Part shown: positions 17,655 to 24,344 of the stretch, one piece after another | How positions within the stretch are numbered: the stretch's first letter is position 1 | Layout: the number at the start of each line of letters is the position of its first letter | Origin: Chara braunii | Lineage: Eukaryota > Streptophyta > Charophyceae > Charales > Characeae | Assembly: GCA_003427395.1 (NCBI GenBank) | Contig: BFEA01000440.1 | Location: forward strand, 1,173,420-1,197,763 | Direction: 5' to 3' | DNA length: 24,344 bases | Translations under genes and position numbers: made by a program | The notes under the pieces: model-generated | What the model saw: only the letters and a program-made list of their open reading frames with translations | Told to the model about the DNA's origin: nothing | Database searches by the model: none

Positions 17655-17720
17655 TTCCATCTGGATTCGAACTCACATGTGTACGTCAGTTCACTGGTGT
17701 ATTAACTGAGCTAGGCCTGT
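17655..17720 (-). mobile_element. tRNA-derived SINE remnant, copy 1
   Basis: On the minus strand there is a pol III type A-box-like TAGCTCAGTTAA (17713-17702) and a perfect B-box-like GTTCGAATCC (17672-17663) at tRNA-like spacing, preceded by ACAGGCC. The T-stem and acceptor stem do not pair, so this is not a functional tRNA gene. A second related sequence lies at 20497-20566, sharing both boxes and the flank CCAGA..GATG-AAC, which supports a SINE family. Confidence 0.6.
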
Positions 17721-18307
17721 TGGTAACTTGCGTGAATGTTGCATTGTTTATACTCCTACAATTGGTGCACAAGGATGTCCTGAACGTGTCAGGGCATGTG
17801 TTCTTTTGGGCCTGCAGTTCGGTTTTTTGGACACACCCTCAGGGAGAATGCTCCCATCCTGTGGTGTGGAGGGAGGTGGCTGCCTTCATTGCCTATCTTA
17901 GCTGCTAGGCTAAATGTTGGGGTATGATTGGATCGAGTTTTCAGCTAAAGGTTGATAGTTATACTTGTTGTCTCTCTCCACAAAATTGTTCTTTATTATA
18001 AAGTTGTTATGTGCTCTTCAGTGTGAGCTAATGATCATATAGATTCCAGAAACGAGCGTTTTTGTGAATGATGTTTGCATGTACTTGCAGTCAGATGCAT
18101 CCAGTGACCAGTGAAATCCTATTTACATGCTTACAAGAAAGTCCAGGACTACTTGGCTACGTCCTTGCTCATTCAGTTTGTGTCGAGCTTAACTCCTGAC
18201 AGACCCCACCTGATGCTCCTTTCTTCTCTTCATGCCAACATTTGCAGGTTGAGCGTTAGTTGTTTGTTCATCATTATAGCGGTGGCCTCCATGCGAGTAA
18301 CGCAACC
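17721..18307. other. No gene seen; possible 5' UTR intron upstream of the Cys-rich frame
   Basis: Frames in 17570-17908 overlap the SINE and show no protein motif. An acceptor-like CCAACATTTGCAG ends at about 18248, 60 bases before the ATG of the cysteine-rich frame, which would fit a 5' UTR exon. Confidence 0.4.
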
Positions 18308-18697
18308 ATGGAGAGGGGTAGCACATGCAACCTTTTGCTTGTTCTTCTCTCTGGCCTCCTGATCGGGATGACTGGGCATCGCTGACTACTAGAGGACTGC
18401 AGCACCGGGATAAAATGTGGCAAGAAGTGCTGCGTAGCAGGCCAGGTATGCTGCGGGAAGAAGTGCGAGACCGGTGACTGTTGCGCTTCCAACCGCGCCT
18501 GCTGCAAAGGAAAGAAGTTCAATCGGGGTGAAGTGTACTGAGAGGTCAAGTGCGAAGCCGGTGACTGCTGCACTTTCGACCCCACGTTCTGCAAAAAAAA
18601 AAAATGCGGTCGGGGCAAAAATGCACTGCACCTGCCCCCATTCCTGAGCCAGGTCCAGCTTCACAAAATAGAGTCATCTGGCACATTAGAGAGATGA
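18308..18697 (+). pseudogene. Secreted cysteine-rich (CC-repeat) peptide, interrupted by two in-frame TGA codons
   Basis: From the ATG at 18308 one frame runs 129 codons to a TGA at 18695. It starts with a signal-peptide-like MERGSTCNLLLVLLSGLLIG. A TGA at 18383-18385 follows GHR. The same frame then encodes about 70 residues rich in paired Cys: repeated C-GKK-CC / CC-GKK-C, ETGDCCASNRACCKGKK, a second TGA at 18539-18541, then EVKCEAGDCCTFDPTFC and KKKKCGRGKN. Three loose units of a C-x3/4-CC-x5/6-C(C)-x3/4-C pattern are visible. Where unit 1 has Cys after GKK, unit 2 has Phe. Seen: signal peptide plus conserved cysteine spacing on both sides of the stops. Inferred: either a recent pseudogene, or TGA read through or recoded. 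The first TGA sits in TGACTA, a known leaky context. I do not recognise the family; granulin spacing does not fit. No function is assigned. Confidence 0.6.
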
Positions 18698-18857
18698 GTA
18701 GCCCACGTTCAACTGTGGCTACCACTTGCCATTTCCATAAGAGGAACCGATCACATACCTTTTTTTTTTCAATTTAGCAAATATTAAAAAAAAAATCTCC
18801 AGGCCTGCTTACCTCACTTCCGGCGGGGGAAAACTGAACACCATCATTTTCTCAGGA

Positions 18858-18888
18858 AACCAAACCAAACCAAACCCAAACCCAAACA
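18858..18888. repeat. (CCAAA)n / (CCCAAA)n short tandem repeat
   Basis: Three CCAAA units followed by two CCCAAA units and a final C. Superficially telomere-like but lacks the TTTAGGG/CCCTAAA unit. Confidence 0.7.
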
Positions 18889-19067
18889 TATTTTTTTTCC
18901 GGAATTTTTTAAAACAAAAGTTTGAAAAAAAAAAAAAAAACTAGGGCTTTTTGGAATCCTGTCGGGGGTTTATGCTGATCCTGGCACGCGGCCATGTATT
19001 CAGGCACAAAATGGGTGCCCGGACACCAGGGCACCCGGGAAAACAACCTAGCTTAATAGGTACATAA

Positions 19068-19293
19068 ATTTATCATTTCAACGAATTGTTCTCATTGCAC
19101 CTCATGTTTGTTCCTGAAACATTTGAAAAGGTATATCACTATTTGCTCACTCTTTTTGCTAACCACTCGTTTCCGGAGTTCATTGGTTATGATGACATGT
19201 GTCATTTGCTTCGATTTGCTCTCAATGCGAAGCGAGGGAATGCTAGAGCAAAGACAAAGGAGTTCACAAACACTCTAAAGATTCACCATGTCG
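19068..19293 (+). CDS. KDZ-family transposase, exon with YDD catalytic motif
   Basis: The frame is open from 19068 (after a TAA) to a strong donor GTCG|GTAAGTAT at 19293/19294. It encodes LHLMFVPETFEKVYHYLLTL, then FPEFIGYDDMCHLLRFALNA, a Lys-rich stretch and TLKIHHV. KDZ (Kyakuja-Dileera-Zisupton) transposases have a VIYDDGCHLKKFA-like block holding a catalytic Asp, preceded by a QL-P-ES segment, so motif and order fit. Known role: cut-and-paste DNA transposase. The exon leaves in phase 1 and joins 20667 in frame. Upstream exons are not identified, and the 5' edge may be broken by an insertion before 19068. Confidence 0.75.
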
Positions 19294-19319
19294 GTAAGTA
19301 TAATCAATATATGAACATG

Positions 19320-19376
19320 AACCTGTATATATGTATATATATATATATATAATATTATACATACATATATATATCC
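19320..19376. repeat. TA-rich microsatellite in the KDZ intron
   Basis: Runs of (TA)n and (TATA/TACATA) just downstream of the exon donor. Confidence 0.8.
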
Positions 19377-20084
19377 TGATGAGTAAGTGAAATCCTCTTC
19401 TCCCTCTCCGCTTACAGTTTACCGGGCAACTCTGTTTGACCATATATATAAAGTGTTAGCCATTTGGACAGTCTATTCTTGGCAGTGGTAGATTCTCTAT
19501 TCTGAACATCTTTGTTATAGAGCGTTGTGTTTGTCTAAGGCCGTAAACATTTATCGATGTTTGACTTTATTGTGTCAAGTTCGTAGATAGGACCCACTCA
19601 GCTACTCGGATAGGGTTTTGGTCCTTAGCTACGGGAGTGCCCCCTCCTCCTAGCACTTGTTTGTTGAACATTGTATATTGTACCGAGGTTTTATGGATAG
19701 GTGCTCTCTGTTTCAGTAAAAGGCACCGTTCCCGCCCTTTCCTTGTTCCTTTTTCCAGCATTTGCTGTTTGGACCTAACTGGGTACCAATTGACTTGGCT
19801 ATGGTACCTAAGAGACTACCCTCTTATTTCAGAACCGGTACCTTCCAGCCCTCCTACCTTCTCTGTATTGGAACCTTCTCATTTTATGCATGCTCGCTAT
19901 TCATAGTGGGAGGTCAGATATAGTTTTTGTGATGCTTGTCCTGCTAATGTAGTACCTACTGTTGTTTTGTTTGAACATATAATGATCAATTGAAGTGATT
20001 GTATACCCTTCAAGCCTTTGTAGTTTGAAGGCTGACATGCGTAAACAACAGAAGTGTGTGCAGGATAGCACAACTAGTGTGATA
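19377..20084. other. Unassigned intron sequence
   Basis: No coding motif recognised. Frames at 19637-19906 (plus) and 19567-19761 (minus) lack family features. Since the hammerhead-like fold follows directly, part of this may be a Penelope-like or retrozyme-like remnant, but I see no reverse transcriptase or GIY-YIG motif. Confidence 0.4.
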
Positions 20085-20154
20085 CGGATGGTGGTAACCC
20101 CCTGAGGGCACGGCTTGGCAGTTGTCGAAACGTGGCGTCGGGGAAGTTTATCCG
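20085..20154 (+). ncRNA. Hammerhead-ribozyme-like fold (core partly degenerate)
   Basis: Stem I: CGGAT (20085-20089) pairs with ATCCG (20150-20154) and CCCC (20098-20101) with GGGG (20140-20143), with an internal loop between. CTGAGGG (20102-20108) stands where the CUGANGA core belongs. GAAA (20127-20130) is followed by a 3-bp stem III (ACG-TGG-CGT) and the GTC cleavage triplet ending at 20139. Stem II is weak: GGCA/TGTC uses core bases. The conserved GA of CUGANGA is not kept, so activity is doubtful. Hammerheads with tiny stem III are known from Penelope-like elements and retrozymes, which would fit a retroelement remnant in this intron. Confidence 0.4.
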
Positions 20155-20496
20155 ACGATGTAATACGTCCTACTTTGGTTTTCAATTACTTCTTCGTTGA
20201 ACGACTTCTTTTTGACTTGTGATTTGCTATTTTACTCTCTCTCTATATATTATACCTGTGTATTAATTTACACCTCTCTTTGTTAACATGTATCAGTAAA
20301 AAATTGAAGACATGTCATGCTCTTTATGGTCAATCTGTCAATATGCCTCATAGGTTTTGTCTTTGTTACTTACTTATTAATTTGAACGTGAACTAATATT
20401 ATCCAGCATTGAGCAAACCTTTCATTTCAATCTCTTATATTATTATTTAATTATCTGATTAAAAAAAAAAGACATTTGGTTTTACTCATCAAGTTT

Positions 20497-20566
20497 CATC
20501 GTCTGGATTTGAATTGAGGTCTGTATTTCAACAGTTCATAGGTGTACCCACTTAGCTAGGCTCTGT
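20497..20566 (-). mobile_element. tRNA-derived SINE remnant, copy 2
   Basis: On the minus strand: A-box-like TAGCTAAGTGGG (20558-20547), B-box-like ATTCAAATCC (20514-20505), preceded by CAGAGCC. It aligns along its length with the copy at 17655-17720 (shared TAGCT-AGT, AATCCAGA and the downstream GATG-AA(A)C). The stems are degenerate, so it is not a tRNA gene. Confidence 0.55.
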
Positions 20567-20666
20567 TTTTTGGCCTTATTGAATTTTTGAGAAAAAAAAA
20601 AATCCCCTGAGTCAAGCGTGCGTCTGCTTTTTCTATTCCTGTTTGAATTTTGGCTTTGTCACACAG

Positions 20667-20818
20667 TTGATTTTTCCTACTTTCGAAAAAACCATGTGGG
20701 GCATTGGTGTAAGAACAATGTGAGTCACGAAATATATGAGGACCTCAAGGCAGCAAACATGTCGATTTGTGAACAGCGATTCAAGTGGTTTGCAGGCTTC
20801 AAAAAGTCCTTGAGGGAT
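20667..20818 (+). CDS. KDZ-family transposase, exon with CEQ motif
   Basis: Acceptor TTGTCACACAG, then exon 20667-20818 ending GGGAT|GTAAGT. Joined to the previous exon in phase it reads VVDFSYFRKNHVGHWCKNNV, then LKAANMSICEQRFKWFAGFK and KSLRD. In KDZ transposases a VDKFHFKGHVG-WCK block is followed by a CEQ-F-W-S-F block with the catalytic Glu, and then R-MN. The last is cut off by the donor here, and no further exon was found. The intron (19294-20666) contains a hammerhead-like fold and a SINE remnant, so the copy may be inactive. Confidence 0.75.
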
Positions 20819-20879
20819 GTAAGTATCATTGCAAGCTTCCGGGATGTCCATGTGGATATCTAGGTCAACTCTTTGTTTC

Positions 20880-21360
20880 ATGCAAAAAATGACGTGGGTG
20901 TTGTTTGATTCATATTGGGATCCTAAGAGGCACCGACAAATGCCCTGTATGGCCCAGTAGGGCCATCAACATCCTACAAATTTTTCGGTGTTAGAACGGT
21001 CATTAAAACTTCAGACAAATATGACAATTGGGGTGATCGGATGTTGAAGATCTACAACGTCTACTATTTTTTTTAACTAATCATTCTCCTTCTCCTCTTC
21101 TTCTCCCTTTTTTTCTTCCTCAATTTCTTCTTATTGTTGCTTGTCATCCTCCTTGTTGTAGTTCTAGTAGCTATATTGCCCTCATCCCCCAACCTCCTTC
21201 CTAATCCGCTGCAGCGCATGTTACACATGCTGCACTCACTACTTCAGGTTGTCCATCTCCTGCTGTAGCTGCTGCAAATGCTTTACCTGGCTGGGGCTTA
21301 CCCGCCTGGCGTACATGCCCAATACCAAAAGGGGAGTTTTCTTTGATAATGATTTCATAA
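20880..21360 (-). other. Possible degraded coiled-coil/acidic protein remnant
   Basis: On the minus strand a short frame gives SPSQVKHLQQLQQEMDNLK before a TAG. Further along, an acidic run (EEIEEEKKGEEEEKEN) lies between stops. Gln/Leu heptads followed by Glu-rich sequence resemble accessory proteins of plant or algal transposons, but no domain can be named. The plus strand of the same region is pyrimidine-rich and shows no gene. Confidence 0.25.
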
Positions 21361-21366
21361 TTAATT

Positions 21367-21368
21367 GT

Positions 21369-21404
<36 letters not shown>

Positions 21405-21412
21405 ATATATAA
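21367..21412. repeat. (TA)n microsatellite
   Basis: Two long TA runs separated by a TT junction, forming a near-perfect self-complementary block. Confidence 0.9.
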
Positions 21413-21429
21413 TCAGTAATTCCCATCGA

Positions 21430-22102
21430 AACATGGCACTATGAGGGGCGTTCACCAATCTACCCAGACCACTCGAGGACAATGTGGACAACAAGCCTAC
21501 TAGCCTTGAATTTTACGCCAAAATTGAGTACCACTGTTTCGTGAAATACACAGACCCCTTACTCTTGGTTTACTATCTTTTACATCAATCCTATGTCACT
21601 GCTACATAAGTGCTACATGCCCCACAATTGAAATCTCATTGTTTCCATATGGATCGAAAAATATTCATGCTTTTCTACATTACAATTCGAACAAGCGATC
21701 TAAGAGTGTTTCCTTAACTTACTAAGAAATGTTCCTCTATTGCTACTGGTACATGAATAGAGTAAGGTTCGACTTTATTCTATTGATCATCTGTCAAATC
21801 GACCATGAGAAGAAGACCATCCTAGATGCTGAAAAAATAAAAAACCGGGTTCTTTCGTACAAACGAAGAAAGCTACAGTGACACAAGGCAATGTCAACAC
21901 AAGGACAAAGGTGGTGGGCAAGGCGATGGGACATCCATGATGCTACTTTTTACAAATTGGCATACCACTCTGCGGGTCTTGGCTGTTTGTCTACGAGAGA
22001 CTACGTGCGTGTTACTCTGTGTGTGCGTGCATCGAATCTTGCCCCCCCCCCCCCCCCCACTCCCAAAACCAGAATATAAGATTCCACAACAAGTCAATTT
22101 GA
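21430..22102. other. Unassigned stretch
   Basis: A short plus-strand frame starting IPIETWHYEGRSPIYPDHSR near 21419 ends at a TGA around 21541. No family recognised. A C17 run lies at 22042-22058. Nothing else is supported. Confidence 0.3.
22042..22058. repeat. C17 homopolymer
   Basis: Seventeen consecutive C directly after CTTG. Length is likely error-prone in the assembly. Confidence 0.85.
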
Positions 22103-22249
22103 CCACTATTTTCTAACTGGAAACATGTGACAATTGTCAATGATGAAGACGTGGAAAAGCGAGAGGAGAAAACCCGAGAAGATATCACATACCGCACTCT
22201 AAGCGGGGAGAGGACTAGACCATGTTGGAAAGCAGTGTACGTACAATGA
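22103..22249 (+). other. Short charged open frame of unknown nature
   Basis: 48 codons without a stop: NWKHVTIVNDEDVEKREEKT, then REDITYRTLSGERTRPCWKA, ending TGA at 22247. Composition is protein-like (charged, helical) but there is no Met start, no clear splice acceptor and no recognised motif. It may be an exon of an unrecognised gene or transposon, or chance. Confidence 0.25.
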
Positions 22250-23150
22250 GAAAACTAACGAATTGTAGCAGTATCTACTAGAGATAAATATTAATGCCTT
22301 GTCGATATCTTAAAGCAAGGGAGTTGTGCCTTGATCCCTGTTCCACTGGTGCCTAGGTGCAGTCACTCAGAGTCAGCCAGGAGTTGAGGACACAGAACAC
22401 CACATCAAGGCAGGAATGATGGTACACAACTATGTAGTGCAGATAGTACAGTCTATTTGCTTGGGGTTTTGCGTGTTTTCTCTCTTGCTACAATACTGCA
22501 TACGCCATTGCATCTTAGCCACTGAGTAAAATGAGTCACCTAGCGTTTAGGGTTTAAGTAGCTGGTGAAAGGAATTACAAATAGTCACGTTTTAAGCAGG
22601 TTTGCATTGCTGTTATTTTGGGATGGTTCCCTGATTACTGATCGTTGACCAGTACCGTTGCAGAAATAGATAGGTGTAGTATAAGGTATTATCTTACAAG
22701 ACGAGTGTGGTTCACGGTCTGTTTTAATAAAATTTGAAACAAGCTGGAAGAGTTTCCTTTGTCACTCGGTATTCTTTTTTTGGTCCATCTTTGACTTCTT
22801 TTGTTGCTTGCATTACATGGGATGTTGAGCCTAGTCTCCACTTTGAGTTATTTGGTCAACTGTAGTGTGGGCCACACATTATTGGACGTTGGACCGAATT
22901 TCCAACCAACCTGATTTGGGTAATAGTTCCAACATTTCTCGGTTTTGGATATTGAAGGGTTCCCGATGTCAATGTTGGGAAGTAACATTGATGTAGAGGC
23001 TGCAACTAGCAATAGATTTTCAAAAGATGAGACGGAAAATGTTCAATTTTTCGATCAATAATAGTCTGTTTCTGTTCATCGACATGCCTTTCTAACCTGG
23101 ACAACCACAAATACTTGCTTCATGTGATTACAAATCATTAAATCTGTTTC
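22250..23150. other. Intergenic stretch, nothing recognised
   Basis: No ORF, repeat or RNA motif that I can support across roughly 900 bases. Composition is moderately AT-rich. Confidence 0.5.
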
Positions 23151-23152
23151 CA

Positions 23153-23204
<52 letters not shown>
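23153..23204. repeat. (TCTG)n(TC)n compound microsatellite
   Basis: Several TCTG units followed by about a dozen TC units, then TA-rich sequence to 23262. Confidence 0.92.
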
Positions 23205-23208
<4 letters not shown>

Positions 23209-23264
23209 TATGTATGTATATATATGTTATATGCATTATATAAATATATGTTTATGTATATAAC

Positions 23265-23620
23265 CAGGGTTACCCGCAACTTACCGGACCGAACATTCGG
23301 GGGCCCCTCGGGTGACCCCCGAGCGCCTGGTCCCGTTCAAGGGCCGAACCCGGAGGAATTTGGATATAATGCTCAGACAAACGTTGTTTGTTTTCTTTGT
23401 TTTCATTAAAAAAAAAAAAAAAATTGACTTTTTTTTTATATATTTTTTGTTTTAGTCCACGTTTGGACCGAATGGCAACCAATAAGGGGTCCCATACATT
23501 TGGGCGTTTCGGTTCCGGCATTCAGTCCGTCTCGAACAGTTGAACGCATCCTTAAGGGGTCCCGTACATTTGGGCGTCCCGCTTTAGGCGTTCGGCCCGT
23601 CCCAAATGAGGGTTACCCTG
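23265..23620. mobile_element. CAGGG-ended non-autonomous element (possible hAT type)
   Basis: Left end CAGGGTTACCC (23265-23275) and right end GGGTTACCCTG (23610-23620) are inverted repeats with one mismatch. CAGGG is a frequent hAT terminus. The flanking 8-mers (TATATAAC left, TATCCATT right) do not match, so no target duplication is shown. The interior has a 70-bp tandem duplication: TAAGGGGTCCC(A/G)TACATTTG occurs at 23483 and 23553. No ORF of note. Confidence 0.55.
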
Positions 23621-23870
23621 TATCCATTTTTGTATTCCTCCCTCCCCTTGCAATCCAGGCCGTCAGGTCGGGATGACCACGAACGGCCTAGATGGCCGCA
23701 CAATGTGAAGATCGTGGGGCAATCCGACTGACATGCCGGTAGGTCCACGGACGGCCCAGATGCCAAGATTCTCACATTAGCGACTTTTATAAGTGTAGGA
23801 ATTATTTTAAATTACAATATAAACCTCCGTTTTCTTTTTGAGGGAATGACGTATGATCAATGACTCATAG
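23621..23870. other. Spacer between the CAGGG element and the second satellite array
   Basis: A short GC-rich part (GGCCGTCAGGTCGGGATGAC; GGCC-containing half repeats near 23660-23760) and then AT-rich sequence. The pairs ACGGCC(T/C)AGATG at about 23683 and 23752 are a ~69-bp-spaced direct repeat, similar to the spacing within the neighbouring element, so this may be an extension of it. Confidence 0.35.
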
Positions 23871-24344
23871 CACTTCAGGGTATAGCGTAGAAATAAGACG
23901 CAGTAAATCCCAAAAATCCAAAAGTGCATTTCGGTAACAAAATCCCGGAAACACTTCGGGATATAACGTAGAAACGACACTAAAAAAATCTCGAAAATCC
24001 CGAAGTGCGTTTCGGTAATGGAATCCCGAATTCACTTCGGGATATAACGTAGAAATGATACTAAGTAAGTTATGAAAATCCCGAACTGGGTTTCGGTAAC
24101 GAAATCCCGGAAACACTTCGGGGTACGACATAGAAATGAGATGATGTAAATCCGAAAAATCTCGAAATGCGTTTCGGTAACGAAATCCTGAAAACACTTC
24201 GGGATATAACGTAGAAATGATACTAAGAAAATCCCGAACCCACTTGAATTGCGTTTCAGTAATGAAATCCCGAATTCACTTCGGGATATAACGTAGAAAG
24301 GACACTAAGCAAATCCCGAAAATCCTGAAGTGCATTTCGGTAAC
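23871..24344. repeat. 81-bp satellite array, second locus, inverted and diverged (about 6 units, runs off the window)
   Basis: ATATAACGTAG-type marks fall at 23961, 24042, 24123, 24204 and 24286, spacing 81 (once 82). The reverse complement reads ATATCCCGAAGTGTTTTCGG, GATTTCGTTACCGAAACGCA, CTTCGGGATTTTCGGGATTT, then a TTTCTACGTT segment where the first array has TTGTTAGTGAGT. It is the same family as 8455-11630, on the opposite strand, forming a distinct subfamily. The array continues beyond the window end. Confidence 0.93.

Noticed and set aside
17655-17720. Genuine tRNA gene
   Set aside because: A and B boxes are present but the T-stem and acceptor stem do not pair, and a related degenerate copy exists, so SINE is preferred.
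18384-18697. Granulin domain
   Set aside because: CC pairs are present but the spacing (CC-x5-CC-x3/4-C) does not match the granulin pattern. No family is claimed.
18858-18888. Interstitial telomere repeat
   Set aside because: The unit is CCAAA/CCCAAA, not CCCTAAA. Too short and irregular.
19376-19400. CTGATGAG...GAAA resembling a hammerhead core
   Set aside because: No room for stem II, no C before GAAA, and no pairing stem I. The exon-side context suggests coincidence.

Overview
The window reads as nuclear DNA of a repeat-rich eukaryote. It has spliced genes with GT-AG introns, long homopolymer runs, microsatellites, satellite arrays, nested transposons and very few intact reading frames. 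The pol sequence of the Ty3/gypsy relic, the intron-containing KDZ transposase and the plant-like PrimPol motifs suggest a green-lineage host. A charophyte such as Chara is my best guess, but that is an inference and no species marker is present. Nothing indicates bacteria, an organelle or a virus particle genome.

Layout. 1-2870: probable 5' end of a plus-strand LTR retroelement (non-coding leader, then an Arg/Gly-rich gag-like start), with an exact 95-bp duplication around a single N that is probably an assembly scar. 2870-8390: a minus-strand Ty3/gypsy pol relic, riddled with stops, frameshifts and internal deletions. Its reverse transcriptase is split by a foldback element (7358-7968). 8455-11630: about 35 copies of an 81-bp satellite, interrupted by a 344-bp hAT-like MITE with a perfect 8-bp target duplication. 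11630-12560: AT-rich sequence and homopolymers.

12857-16403 (minus strand): the 3' portion of a spliced gene that I identify as PrimPol (CCDC111-type primase-polymerase), in five exons including a 13-nt microexon. Its last intron contains a nested stack of repeats, including a second hAT-like MITE with a perfect 8-bp target duplication. 16404-18300: intergenic, with a G-quadruplex tract and a tRNA-derived SINE. 18308-18697: a frame encoding a signal peptide followed by a CC-rich secreted peptide, broken by two in-frame TGA codons, the first in the leaky TGACTA context.

19068-20818: two exons of a KDZ-family transposase. The intron between them holds a hammerhead-ribozyme-like fold and a second SINE copy. 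20880-23260: mostly unassigned. 23265-23620: a CAGGG-ended element. 23871-24344: a second 81-bp satellite array, in the opposite orientation and a diverged subfamily.

Only the PrimPol gene, and possibly the cysteine-rich peptide, look like host genes. Everything else identifiable is mobile or satellite DNA. The most notable items are the PrimPol gene with its altered zinc-knuckle ligands, the UGA-interrupted cysteine-rich peptide, the hammerhead-like fold, the two hAT-type insertions with exact target duplications, and the 81-bp satellite family.
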